Notes: a model not told the origin generated them from the letters alone. Positions 22,826 through 34,096 are shown, counted from the stretch's first letter. The stretch is DNA of 64,000 nucleotides from Zizania palustris (GCA_019279435.1 JAAALK010000082.1:10804594-10868593), one strand, 5' to 3'. Made by a program: numbers and translations.

Positions 22826-22830
22826 CAACA
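22826..22830. repeat. Target site duplication CAACA, right of G
   Basis: This is the second copy of the 5 bp duplicate seen at 10473-10477. Removing G rejoins the B gag frame (ASRRGV with VAPRGVHY). Confidence 0.95.
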
Positions 22831-23351
22831 CCTCTCCGAGAAGCACGAGGAGCCTCAAAAGCAGGACGATAGTAACACTCAGACTCATGCATACCTAAAG
22901 ATGGGTAATGCATGTCCTGGTAACTCATCGCCTGAGAGCGTCGCTCATCCTTGATGCGACGAAAACAGAAACCAACCAAATGACCCGCCCGCTGACAGTA
23001 GGAACAATGAAAAATTCTCCTAGGGGCACTCTCATTGGTCATAGGAGCAACTCTCACAGGCTCCTTGGGCTTCTGCTGAGTGGTTTTCTTGGGAGGATTT
23101 TTCTTGGCAGGAGTGGTTTTCTTTGGTGGTCGGGTAGGTTTTTTGGCTGATGGGGTGTCTAACAGAGCTCTTTCTTTCTCTAGGGTAGTGGGAGAGGTAA
23201 AAACAGTTTTGTTTCCACTATCTAAAGGTATCCTCTCAAAACCCAAACTTAGAGCTAACCCTGCTCTGTCAGCACACATCTTGGTCTTGGCCAAGAGAAA
23301 ATCCATCCTACCCTTTCCCTCAGTGCATTTATTAACCACGGAAAGAAGGTA
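22831..23351 (-). pseudogene. B gag, second zinc knuckle part
   Basis: The minus-strand frame continues the gag N-terminal part after a TAA at 23352-23354 (Gln codon CAA in the parent, by inference). It has a Lys/Pro-rich stretch (KKPTRPPKKTTPAKKNPPKK) and a CX2CX4HX4C knuckle (CSYCQRAGHLVGFC), matching the knuckle of A+ (CEYCQRDGHLAEFC). It is cut by G at 22830, and the tail resumes at 10477. Confidence 0.85.
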
Positions 23352-25025
23352 TTAATTTTCAGACATGAGGTTCTTAGCTCGCTCTCTAACGGTGCCTAGC
23401 TGGTCCTTAAGGGTAATGCATGTGTCACAAATAGGCTGCACATCCTTAGAACTACCGGCCCTCTCCAATCTAGCCTCCAAATCATGAACATGTTTATCAC
23501 GTAAATTAATGCTCTCGCGCAATAAAGGACAGTTCATGCATTCATTATTATCAAGAGGTCTAGAATCCACCACCAAAATCTGCTTCTGTGCAGTCTCAAG
23601 CTCAGAAAGAGTTTGAGCATGTACAGAACGCAACTGAGCAAGCTCACCCATGACTACAGTACAAGATTCACATTCAGCATCATTTACTTTAGACTTAAGC
23701 ATGGCATATTCAGTAGAAACATATTCTAGCCTAAGTCTAAGGTCTTTTCTTTCTCTAGCGGCTTGCACAAGTAATCTATCCTGACCAAGAACTACTTCAT
23801 TCAGCTCATCTAATTTTATTGAAAGCTGGTCATAGGATAGAGGTACCTCAGATGAGTCAAGCTCATCGCCGCTGTGATCGCTGTCAGCCATGAAGCAAAG
23901 GCCGGTGAAGTCTCGTCCCTTCTTGTCCTTCTTGTCCTCCTTCCTTGGGGACTCCTCCTCCTCAGAGCTTGACTCCTCAGTTGAGGAAGTGTCGATGTCG
24001 CTGAGAGCAGCAACAAATGCTCTGGAAGTGGCTTTGGCTACTCTTTTAGCCACCTTGCCGCGCTTGCCCTTCACAAAGGGTTTCCTCTCCTTTTTGTGGT
24101 ATTTGGGTCGCTCACTCTCATCTCTCTTCTTGAGTTTTGGGCAATTGGCCTTGATGTGAGAAGTGTCACCGCATTCAAAGCAACCACTAAAACCACTTCT
24201 CCTCTGATCCCGTCTCTCATGATGAAAACAGGTGAACCTTCTGGCAATGAGAGCAAGCTCATCATCATCCAGAGTGTCCACTTGCTCCTTTGTGATGGAG
24301 ACCAGAGAGGACAAAGCAAAACCATCTGCAAGAACACAAGTGCCAGATGTGTTTGGTTCTGCAGTGGTGCCACGATTAGTGCTAGAAACCAATGCCAATG
24401 GATGTGGCAAAGAGCTTCTGTGCACTGCAAGAGATGCCTCGGCAATCTCTGTGGACTTCAGCTTGCTAAAGAGCTCATCACAGGTCAATGTGTCATAGCC
24501 TGTGGACTCCTCAATGCTAGATATCTTTACTTCCCATATGCTACGGTCCAGAGCATAGAGAAGCTTGATAGCCCTATCATGATCATTGTAAGAAAGCGTC
24601 CCGTTGGACCACAAGTTACTCACTATAGCATCAAAGCGTGAAAACATGGCATCTATAGATTCACCAGGTGCCTGCACAAACAGCTGATACTGTTGATTGT
24701 ATGTGCTTTGGCGCCTGGCCTTAATCTGTGTAGAGCCCTCATGAAAAATAGGGAGAGTGGTCCAAATTTCCCTAGCAGTCCTAAGGTGCTGCACCCTATC
24801 GAACTCACTCCGGCTCAAACCAATGAACAATATATTCCTAGCCTTGGAGTTGGCATTATACTGATCTTTTTCTGTTTGAGAGGTGCGAGTCTCAGGGATG
24901 GAGTATTGTGAGTCCACAATCTCCCAAATTGCATTTCCTTGGCTTAGCAAGTAAGCCTCCATGCGCACCTTCCAGTATGCAAAGTCAGTCCCATCGAACA
25001 GAGGAATTTTACTAGCTCTGTCCAT
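23352..25025 (-). pseudogene. B gag N-terminal part (557 codons)
   Basis: ATG at 25025 gives MDRASKIPLFDGTDFAYWKV, the standard start of copia gag (DUF4219-like), 50 bases after the PBS. The UBN2 region follows (EFDRVQHLRTAREIWTTL, APGESIDAMFSRFDAIV, LDRSIWEVKISSIEE, TCDELFSKLKSTE). A CX2CX4HX4C knuckle (CFECGDTSHIKANC) is near residue 282, then come basic and acidic Ser-rich regions and a coiled coil with CX2C pairs (CESC, CMNC, CDTC). It ends at a nonsense TAA. This is the only gag in the window with an intact N-terminus for the Sirevirus family. Confidence 0.9.
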
Positions 25026-25075
25026 GTCGCCAACAGATCACAAAACCGGTTAAGGTCAACTGGTGATCTTAACCT

Positions 25076-25087
25076 GCTCTGATACCA
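25076..25087 (-). other. B primer binding site (tRNA-iMet type)
   Basis: On the minus strand TGGTATCAGAGC follows the 5' LTR end (CCAACA) after two bases. It sets the element's orientation. Confidence 0.95.
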
Positions 25088-25089
25088 AT

Positions 25090-27080
25090 TGTTGGACCAG
25101 AAATGGCGACCAGAGGGGGGGGTGAATGGGAGCTTTTAAAAACTTGGGCTAAAAACAGCCTTCGGTTTTAATTCTGTCTACTGCGGAACAGGCTTCGAAC
25201 ACCAACCTTCGAAGGTCTGGTTCGGAGGTATTTGCCAGCTCCGAACACAGGCTTCGCAAGGAGTAAAAGTCCGAAGCCAAGCAGACTTCGCTTCACCCAC
25301 AACCCTGAAAAACAACTCTGCTAAGTCAGTGCAGGCTCCGCACACAGGGTGCTTCGAGCGGGCTTCGCACTTCACCCTTCACAAGAGTGCACTACCCTCT
25401 GAGGACTTCGACCAAGTACTTAGCAGCAGCAACTGGTGCTGAGCTTCGTACACCAAAGGTCTAAACGCACACTAACAGTCTTCGCTAGGGACTTAGACAT
25501 GATATGAAACACGGGCTTCGAACAGGGCTTTGCTAGTAAGCAGAGAGGTCTAGCCTCTTGTTACACAGAGCGAACGCGCACTGAAAAACACACTTCGCAC
25601 ACAACACACTTCGCCAACGCAGGCTTCGATGCACTGCCACAAGTCACTCAGGGTGACACACAAATGGACGAAGTATGCAGCGAGGTATGAAAAACAAGCT
25701 CAAGCAAAAAGCACACAGAAGCAGGGCTTCGCCGCTTGAACAAGGAACACAGTAAAATTGATCTCACTGGATGAATACAGAGTGGAGGCTAGTACAAGAG
25801 CTCAACAGTAAATGCTCAAAGTGTTAAATGTTACCTACCCAGCCCCCATATTTATAGCCCACAGTTCACCCAAGTGAAATCACTACTTTACCCCTAGGGT
25901 TTACACCAGTTTTGTCTCTTGAGATCAGAGGGGTACAAAAGGTAGTCTAACTTTATTTGGAGGCTTCTCTGTCAGCTTTGCAGAGGGGACAACGTCAGCT
26001 TTTTGCAGAGCAGACAATGTCAGCCTTTGTAGTTTTTGACCTTTCTGAAGCCCCCTTCGCACGCGAGGGGTGCGGTAGCTTCGGTGAGAAGCCTTGAGTC
26101 TGATGGCCTTCGTTTCACCGAAGTCAGCCTCCGATACAGTGACGGTTTTGAGCCGAAGCCGTCAAAGCCCTTGGGCCTTCGCATCACCACCTCCGGAGTG
26201 GACCACCACGGCTTCGCAGCTACTCCCAGCTCGAACTCCGTCAGTCCGTTTACCGAAGCCATGCATGGCCGAAGTACCACAAGTCATCCTCACTCCGAAG
26301 CTAGCCTCGCTCCGAAGCCTGCGTCACTCCGAAGCCCTCCTTCGGAGTACCACACTTCGAAGTCCCTCCTTCGTCCAAGGCCTCCGCATGAAGCATTCCA
26401 TGACCACTTCGTCGCAGTGTCTCTCCCCGAGCATACTCCGCGACAAGCCTCACCCGGACCATGCCTTCGATGCGCCTCGACTTCTGAGACCTTCGTCGGA
26501 CACCTTCGAATGTCTCCCTCCGGAGCACACTTTGAACGCCTTGCCTCCGCAGAGGACCTTAACCACCAAACTCCGAAGTACCCTTCGAAGTGCCTCGCCT
26601 CTGAGGACTTTGTCTCGGAGTACCTTCACCCGGAGCCATGCTTCGCACTTACTGCCCTCTCCTGGTGCACCTCGACCCGAGGTCCGACCCAGACCCCTTT
26701 GCAGCCACCGTGACGGAAATCCCCGCTCCCCTGGCATCAAGCCTCCCGCTTGACCCAGGTTCACCTGCCGCGAACCGTCCGTCGCCTCCGAGGTCCCCTG
26801 CGCACCACAGACAAACAGACAAGTGTATCCAGTACTCCGGAGACCTCTCCGGGTTAGCAACCTTCGGCACACACTGCGGTGTACCACCCAAAGTACCGAG
26901 ACCTTCGGTACAAACCCAGTCATCGTGTACTGTCGGACCCCTCCGACAGGCACACTCCGCTGCAACAGCTGCAGAAACCAAACCACCTCCGAACCCTCTT
27001 CGGAGGTACCCCTTCGAATCAGAGGTTAAAAGCCTGTCAATCACTCATCACAAACACCGAAACCAACCCTTGGTTTCTCA
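25090..27080 (-). repeat. B 5' LTR (right copy, 1991 bp)
   Basis: Same ends as the left copy. The TATA box (TATAAATA on minus) is at 25849-25856. It contains 67 bp (25275-25341) and a 13 bp block near 26118 that are absent from the left LTR. These two blocks account for the length difference. It is dense in CTTCGGAG/TTCGAAG motifs between about 26040 and 27020. Confidence 0.93.
25849..25856 (-). promoter_or_regulatory. B LTR TATA box (5' LTR)
   Basis: TATAAATA on the minus strand in GGGCTATAAATATGGGG, conserved at 5059-5066 in the 3' LTR. It lies about 1.2 kb from the LTR start in the element's sense. Confidence 0.75.
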
Positions 27081-27085
27081 GGTTT
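27081..27085. repeat. Target site duplication GGTTT, right of B
   Basis: This is the second copy of the duplicate at 4361-4365. The A+ gag frame resumes directly after it. Confidence 0.95.
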
Positions 27086-27838
27086 GGAGTAGGTTACGCC
27101 TACACCAAGGCTGACTTTGAGAGTGCCATTAGCCGGGCAGTGGAGTGGAGTAAAATGACTCCTGAGTAGAGATATCGTAAGACTCAATCCACTGAGTCCT
27201 CCCAGGCTTGTCAGCCCAAGGATGGAGTGATCCATGAGCCACCCAAAGCTTCACCCAAAAAGCCTATCTGGGTTCCAAAGCCCAAACACCTCCACCCTTC
27301 TCTGGATTCTCTTCCTGGACCCTCTCAACCCAAAAAGTCTACACCGAACACCACTAAGACCAAGAATCCCAAGCCTCAACCACACCCCAAGAAGCCCACC
27401 TATCATTGTGAGTACTGTCAGAGAGACGGGCATCTTGCGGAGTTTTGCTTTAGGAGGAAGCGGGTTGAGAGAGCAATGAGGGCTCGTGGTGGTCAGGAGC
27501 AGTTCTACCAGCTGGGTGGTAGACTACGTATTCCTCGACGCGGGGAGAGGTTGGAGGCCAGGTCGCGTCGTGTAGGTGGTGGTAGAGGAGACGACTTTGT
27601 TGCCCGTGCTCCAATTGGTGGTGGTCGTTCCGGTAGAGCACCAGGCCATTTTGGCTACGGTTCTGGACCTCGTAGCCGAGGCTTTAGGCAGAACCGAGGA
27701 CCGTGCTTTGAGTCGCGTTTTGGTCCGAACTTTCATGATGATTTCTGCTTTCCATCTTTTGAGTCGATGACTCGACACTGGTTTATCTCCTTTGCTAAAT
27801 CTGGTGCCGGACCATTTGCTCCCACTTACAGCCACTAA
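27086..27838 (+). pseudogene. A+ gag C-terminal part with zinc knuckle
   Basis: GVGYAYTKADFESAISRAV continues the gag interrupted at 4365. A TAG near 27167-27169 (PE-Q-RY in the A- copy) breaks it. Downstream come a Pro/Lys region, the CX2CX4HX4C knuckle (CEYCQRDGHLAEFC) and an Arg/Gly-rich tail (GGRLRIPRRGERLEARSRRV). The stop TAA is at 27836-27838. Two bases later pol opens in another frame, as in A-. Confidence 0.88.
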
Positions 27839-27840
27839 TT

Positions 27841-29100
27841 GTGCAGGATCGGGGACTGGAGTATGTTTGGATCATGGACTCAAGATGTTCTCTCCACATG
27901 ACGGGACATCGCAGATGGTTCTCCAGTCTCACTCCCCCGAGATCCAAAGAGTACATCACATTCGGGAACAGTGGTCAAGGGAAAGTAAGTGGCATTAGCT
28001 CAATTCGCATTTCAGATCATTTCTCATTGAAGAATGATGCTTTGGTTAAAAATTTGAACTTTAACTTGATTTCTGTTTCGCAACTTCTTGAGGATGGTTT
28101 GGAAGTGCGTTTTAAGAAGGACAATTATTCTGTGTTTGATTCTAGAGGGTCTTTGATTTGCCAGATCTTACCATTTGGTAAAGTTTTTCGAATTGACTTC
28201 TCTAGTTCTTTTGGCCCTTCTCGCTGTTTGATTGCTGGATCCTCCTCTGAGTTCTGGAAGTGGCATAGGAGGTTAGGTCATTTGAGTTTTGATCTGCTAG
28301 TCAGGTTGAGCTCTATGGACCTCATCCGAGGATTGCCCAAGCTTAAGATGGAGAAGGATCTAGTTTGTCATCCCTGTCGTCATGGGAAAATGGTTGCCGC
28401 TTCTCACTCACCTGTGACTCAGGTGATGACTTCGTATCCGGGCGAGCTTTTACACTTGGACACTGTTGGTCCAGCTCGGGTACGTTCAGTCGGTGGAAAG
28501 TGGTACGCACTTGTCATTGTTGACGACTTTTCTCGATTCTCGTGGGTTTTCTTTTTGGAGTCTAAGGATGAAACATTTTAGTTTGTTCATGACCTGATTT
28601 TGAAGCTGAAGAATGAGAACAATGGTCGGATGCGAGCAATTCGCTCTGACAACGGCTCTGAGTTCAAGAACTCTCAGTTCGTCAGCTTCTGTAGTGATCA
28701 GGGTCTGGACCATCAGTTTTCTTCTCCTTACACTCCCCCACAGAACGGCGTTGTGGAACGAAAGAACCGCACGCTAGTCGAGATGGCCAGGATGATGCTC
28801 GATGAGCACAGGACTCCTAGGCATTTTTGGGCTGAAGCCATGAACACGGCTTGCTATCTGGCCAACCGCATCTTTCTTAGAGCTTACCTTGGTAAGACAT
28901 CATATGAACTGCGGTTTGGCAGACAGCCCAAGGTGAGCCACTTGCGAGCGTTTGGCTGCAAGTGCTTTGTGCTCAAGAAGGGAGGGCATTTGGACAAGTT
29001 TGAGTCTCGTTGCTGGGATGGTGTTTTTCTTGGTTATGCTTTGCATTCTCGAGGTTTCCGTGTTTGGAAATTCGAAACCCAGCAGCTTGTCGAGACTTGA
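27841..29100 (+). pseudogene. A+ pol: protease and integrase
   Basis: The frame opens at GTG 27841. The protease motif is WIMDSRCSLHM, so the usual DSGCSRHM has become DSRCSLHM and the Gly after the catalytic Asp-Ser is lost. The GAG-pre-integrase HHCC (WHRRLGHLSF ... CHPCRHGKMV), DTVGPARV, VIVDDFSRFSWVFF, RSDNGSEF and VVERKNRTLVEMA give a full integrase core with its D, D, E. A TAG at 28579-28581 replaces Gln (ETFQFVHD in A-), and a TGA at 29098-29100 interrupts the linker (VET-EVSFDES). All segments share one frame, so pol is otherwise continuous to 31035. Confidence 0.9.
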
Positions 29101-31035
29101 GAAGTTTCATTTGATGAGTCCTTGCCTTCTTTGACTCCTTATTTTGAGCCTTCTGGTGACGATGAGCTCGGAGAGTCCATCTTCGAGGAAGATGAGGATA
29201 CTCCAACTGCTGATGAGGGTGGGCTTTCTGCACCCCCTGCAGAGCCCACACCTTCTGAGACTTCGACTGAGGATGAGGGTGGACCTATGATCACTTCTTC
29301 CACTACGATCGAGCCCCCTCAGTCGAGTCCAGAGGTGCCAACTGCTGACTCCGGTGAGGTGACTTTAGATCACCAGGGAACCCGAGCAGTTCAGCGTGAC
29401 CATCCGTCAGAGCTTATCACAGGTGATTTGACTGAGAGAACTTTGCGTTCATCTAAAGCCTCTCTTGCTGTGTTTGCCGAATCTGCTTCTGTTGCATATT
29501 TTGAGCCCAAAGATGTTTCTCATGCTCTTTCTGATTCAAATTGGATTAATGCTATGCAAGAAGAGCTTGAGAATTTTGTCCGCAATCGGGTTTGGATATT
29601 AGTTGAGCCGCCACCAGGATGCAACCCCATCGGCACCAAGTGGGTATTTAAGAACAAACAAGGTGAAGATGGGGTTGTGGTGCGCAACAAAGCTCGACTA
29701 GTCGCCCAGGGTTTTTGCCGGAAGGAAGGTATTGATTTTGAAGAAACTTTCGCCCCTGTTGCCCATCTTGAGTCCATTCGCATTCTTTTAGCTTTTGCCG
29801 TTTCGAAGGGTTTTAAGATTTTTCAAATGGACGTCAAGAGTGCTTCTCTCAACGGGTATATAGAGGAGGAAGTGTATGTTAGGCAGCCCCCCGGTTTTGA
29901 GAACCCTAAGTTTCCTCGACATGTTTTTAAATTGCAAAAAGCTTTATATGGGTTGAAACAAGCCCCCAGAGCTTGGTATGACCGGTTGAAGCAATTTTTG
30001 TTGGGGAAAGGCTTTGTGATGGGTTCGGTGGATAAAACTCTCTTTTTGCTCAAAGTTGCTTCAGATTTCTTAGTTGCTCATATTTACGTGGACGATATTA
30101 TCTTTGGCGGTACTACTGACTCTCTTGTGTCCAAGTTTTCTGAGCAGATGCACAGTGAGTTCGAGATGAGCCTCATGGGTGAGCTGAAGTACTTCCTAGG
30201 GCTCCAGATCAAGCAGACCAAGAACGGCACCTTCATCCACCAAGGTAAGTACACTCGTGACATGTTGAAAAAATTTGACTTTGGTGGTGAATTGAAGCCG
30301 CAGATGACCCCGATGGGCACATCTGGGGGTCTGGACAAGGATGAGAGCGGCGTCAAGGTCGATGAGAGAGAGTTTCGAGGGATGATCGGTTCGCTGTTGT
30401 ACTTGACGGCAACAAGACCAGACATACAGTTCGCCGTGAGACTTTGCGCGCGTTTTCAGTCTTCACCACGCGCGTCTCATCGGCAGGCTGTCAAGCGCAT
30501 CTTCAGGTATCTCACTTATGCGCCTGATCTCGGTCTTTACTATTCAGCATCATCATCTCTTGATTTATCTGGCTTTTTGGATGCCGACTTTGGTGGGTGC
30601 CGGTTGGATCGCAAGTCAACTTTCGGTACTTGCCAGTTTCTTGGTTCTTCTCTTGTCTCTTGGTCTTCTCGAAAGCAATCTGGAGTTCTTCTTTCGACCA
30701 CTGAGGCTGAGTATGTGGCTGCTGCTAGCTGCTACTCACAGTTGGTTTGGATGATTTCCACTCTGCGAGATTTTGGGTTGTTCTTTCCTACCAGGGTTCC
30801 ATTATTTTGCGACAGCACCAGTGCTATTAATGTAGGGAAAAACCCTTGTCTCCATTCAAAAACCAAACACATTGATGTGCACTTTCACTTTCTGCGGGAT
30901 CAATATGAGAAAGGTGTCATTGACCTTGTTCATGTTGATACCCATCATCAGTTGGCTGACATTTTCACCAAACCCTTAGATCAGTCTACCTTTGAGCATT
31001 TACGAGGGGATTTGGGTGTTGTGTATCCTTTCTAG
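29101..31035 (+). pseudogene. A+ pol: reverse transcriptase and RNase H
   Basis: An acidic linker (SIFEEDEDTPTADEGG) precedes the copia RT (SNWINAMQEELENF, GTKWVFKNKQGEDG, QMDVKSASLNGYIEEEVY, GLKQAPRAWYDRL, the YVDD box near 30090, MGELKYFLGLQIK). RNase H is complete (LDADFGGCRLDRKSTFG, TTEAEYVAAASC, FCDSTSAINVGKNP, KTKHIDVHFHFLRDQYEKG, LADIFTKPLDQSTF) and ends GVVYPF at 31035. This half has no nonsense codon. It is the best-preserved RT-RNase H of the two Sireviruses, although the two upstream stops disable the polyprotein. F-to-S in KSAFLNG is a minor change. Confidence 0.92.
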
Positions 31036-32370
31036 GATAATTTGCGTCAGTGTTCTTTCTTCTTTACTCTTTTCTTGAGTATTTTTGTGTGTGTTCATAA
31101 CTTGCATATTCACATATCACACTTTAGAGTTGCTTATGTTATATGATTGAACTGCTTTACTTAATCTAGCTGGTACATGCTTTTAAATACTTGTCATTGA
31201 TCATGCCTTGGTTCAGTTCACTTGATATGTCTGATATCTGTCATATGCATGGCTTTTATGCTTTAAAATTTGAAAAATGATCACCATTGCTTCTGGTAAC
31301 TAGCATGTGTAGGTTGAATGTTTTTGCTATCTGTTACATGCCTTGTAGCTAGTTCCCGACTTAGATGCAAACATGCAACTTGGACATCCTTCTGCTTTAA
31401 AACATGGAAATATGCTATAAAAATGATGAAAAATCAAGAAAAATGAAAATTCCATGCCTCTTTATGCATAACTTGCAAAGATCCAGGTGGATTTGCTTTG
31501 TCGCATTGCATTTTTCTGGACTGCGTACCATAGCACTTTGGTATGAACTAGGACAATGTAGTGTATGCCAAGACCAATGTCTTAAGCTTCTGATAGTCCA
31601 GATCTGGCCTAGGCTTGACTTGGTCGGTCAGCATAAGGTTTGACATGCAAATAACCCCTGGCATAAATGAAAAAGAGAAAAGAAAAAGCCTGAAAATTAA
31701 AATGATAACAAGTTTGCTGAAGCACTTTGTTTTGGACAATGCTTATCTTGGTAGATATCAGTTAGCTTTTACATCTCATGCTTTACCTTGCTTGTTAACT
31801 GGAAAATATGGTGATGTTTTTGTTTGAAAAAACTGAAAAATGCATGCTAATGACTTTCTTTAGATATCATCTGTTGCACTGATCATGCCATGAGTCTTCG
31901 ACAATATGTCTTTCGCTATACTTGTTAGATGTTTGTAATTACAGTCAATCATATCTGAGAAGCATGCTTTATTCACTCCACCTACACCCCAGTTGCATTC
32001 ATTGCATATTTTGAGGGGAAGTTGCATTTCAGGGGGAGTATGTGTCTCTTTTGAGTGCTTGATGAGTTCACTTGTCAACAAGGGGGATAAATTTTGGGAT
32101 AAGAGTTCGAGGGGGAGTTTTTGTCTCACTTACACTTTTGATATCCTTGTTGATGTTTCTGAGATCGCACTCATTCTGAGCTTTTACCTTTGGTTAACCA
32201 TAATGACCGCTTCTTGCTTTTGTTCGGCTTTTGGTCATTAGGGTTAAACTTTTACCTTATTTTCTTCTTCTTTGTTTTCTTGTGCTTTGTTTTCGTGTTT
32301 CCACAGTTGTTCGCAGGTACTGAAGGGCTGAAGAAATGAAGTGTTGACAATGCACTCATCAAGGGGAGAT
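31036..32370 (+). other. A+ 3' untranslated region with several polypurine tracts
   Basis: This is 1.3 kb with no supportable ORF and no env-like gene. It is AT-rich, and towards the end has several purine tracts on the plus strand: AGGGGGAGTATG near 32033, AAGGGGGATAAA near 32081, GAGGGGGAG near 32109, and the terminal AAGGGGAGAT at 32361-32370 next to the LTR. Repeated PPTs are a Sirevirus feature. Confidence 0.8.
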
Positions 32371-32431
32371 TGAGGAGCCATGCTGAAGAGCGTGAGCCTC
32401 ATGGCTCCTGATGTGATGAGTCATTGTCAAC
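32343..32431. repeat. Imperfect inverted repeat across the A+ PPT/LTR junction
   Basis: The outer arms are GTTGACAATGCACTCATCA (32343-32361) and TGATGAGTCATTGTCAAC (32414-32431), pairing with a 2-base bulge. The inner perfect arms are AGGAGCCATG (32373-32382) and CATGGCTCCT (32400-32409). The PPT lies in the stem-loop between the outer and inner arms. RNA or single-stranded DNA could fold here. Confidence 0.7.
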
Positions 32432-32937
32432 GATAATCAAAGAGGACTGAGAAGAGTGAAGATTTGCTGTTTCTTGGGCCGCGTGTGACTCAGGTACACG
32501 GGCAGCAAGCGACTGTCGGGCAGAGGAGGCTGCGAAGTCGGGCTGGCCCAATCCGGGTACATGGGCCAGGAGCAGCAGAAGACCCACTAGGCTGTTGACC
32601 AGGATTGACTCAGGTACACGGGCGGTGAGTGATTGCCGGGCTGAGAGAGCTGCGGAATCAAGCCGGCCCAATCCGGGTACCTAGTGCAAAGTCGGTGGAG
32701 GCTTTGTCAGTTTCGGCGCAAAACTGACAACCGTTGATCTTGTATCGGACTGTCCAGAAGAGAAGCCGTAGTCGCTTCGGAAGCTTAGCTTCCGGATAAG
32801 TCATCTGTATCTCTAGGCCCACAGTCAGTCAGTCAAGTCTGTAAAAAAATCCTAAGGCAGTTTAGTCTTTTCCTTTTATTCTTGCGTCTGTAAAAACCCT
32901 AAGGGGCTGGTGGAATATTCTAGGTCATTGGGCAGCC

Positions 32938-32945
32938 TATAAATA
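32938..32945 (+). promoter_or_regulatory. A+ LTR TATA box
   Basis: TATAAATA in GCAGCCTATAAATAGGGCCC. A promoter in this 3' LTR would drive transcription rightward into elements C and E. Confidence 0.75.
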
Positions 32946-34021
32946 GGGCCCCAATCCTTAGGGTTTGGACTACCCTTCTAGAATTCATTTTTTAATCCAT
33001 TGGGTCATTTTGTCTCCCACAGTTCTCTCTCCTCCTGTGCGCCGCTAGGTGCTTGTTCATTGCATTTTGCCTTGCATTTACTCTGCACCAGTGAGATTGA
33101 ATCTTCTGTTCTTGTTGAGGTGCGTGCATTGATTTCTCTGATTAAGAAGCTTCGGTTTGTTATGCGGTGTTGATTTTATTCCTAAGAACGTGTCTCTGTT
33201 GCGTGTGTTCTTCACGCAAGTAGTATTAGTTCTTGCTGTTGCAAGTAGTACTACTTTTCTGTAGCAACAGTACACTTGTACTGTGGCTTGTCTTTCCTGC
33301 GTAGCTTTTTGATCGAAGGAGAGAGGACTGAATACCTTTTCTGGCTGTTTCTGGCGAAGCCCCTTTCTGTCTGTTCGAAGCCCCTCAGCACCGTGAGGCA
33401 GGCTTCGTCCTGACATCCTTGAGGGATTTGCTTGAGCTTCGACTTCGCTCCTTGTACTGTGTTTCTTGCTTGGAAGTATGTTTTGCACTTAGTCTATTGG
33501 CTTGTCATACTTCCACGGTCCTTGCGAAGGTGATCTCCAACTTGAGTTATTCGAAGTCAATACTTTGACAGGCTTCGAAGTTAGCTTCGAAGCATGTCTC
33601 TCTGGTAGACTTCGCTCGGAGAGTGCTGTTGTCTTTTTTGAGGGTCTCAGTTCGTGGGTTCGGAGCTTATCATTCGAAGTGTGTTTGTGATCTTCGACTT
33701 CTTGTCTATCAACATCAGCATACTTTGATTCGAAGCTGGTCTGTAGTTCGAAGGTCATACCTCGATACTGCTAGCTTCGAAGGTAACCTTGTTGGATTCG
33801 AAGTAGATCTTGCTGCTGTGTGTTTGGCTTCTCTCATCTTTCGAAGGTTGCTTTTCTGTGCATCGTGTTCGAAGTTATCTGTTCAAAGGTTAAGCTTCGA
33901 AGTACGTTGTCCGAAGTAAGCTCCGACACTAACATACTTCGCTTCGAAGCATACTTCGCACTTTGCTACATTCGAACTAGGATAGACCACAACCTTCGGC
34001 ACTTTCACAATAGCCTTAGCT

Positions 34022-34096
34022 AGGCTTCGACACTGACCTCCGAAGCAGGCTTCGACACCAACCTTCGAAGCAGGCTTCGACACCGACCTCCGAAGC
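34022..34096 (+). repeat. 25 bp tandem repeat in A+ LTR
   Basis: Three copies of a 25 bp unit begin AGGCTTCGACAC and end CCGAAGC or TCGAAGC (34022, 34047, 34072), followed by decayed partial units to about 34130. It belongs to the TTCGAA-rich part of the LTR. Confidence 0.85.

Larger units (their letters stand above)
4366..27080 (-). mobile_element. B: full-length Sirevirus (Ty1/copia) with nested G
   Basis: The ends are TG...CA, the TSD is GGTTT, the LTRs are 1912 bp (left, 3') and 1991 bp (right, 5'), and a tRNA-iMet-type PBS sits beside the right LTR. On the minus strand the order is gag, protease, integrase, RT, truncated RNase H, then a long 3' region with several polypurine tracts and the 3' LTR. 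Element G (10478-22825) interrupts gag. Without G, B is about 10.4 kb. The two LTRs differ by a 67 bp and a 13 bp block plus scattered substitutions, so the element is not very recent. Confidence 0.95.

Noticed and set aside
31036..32370. Possible env-like ORF after A+ RNase H
   Set aside because: Some Sireviruses carry an env-like ORF here, but no frame above about 90 codons exists and none looks like a membrane protein.
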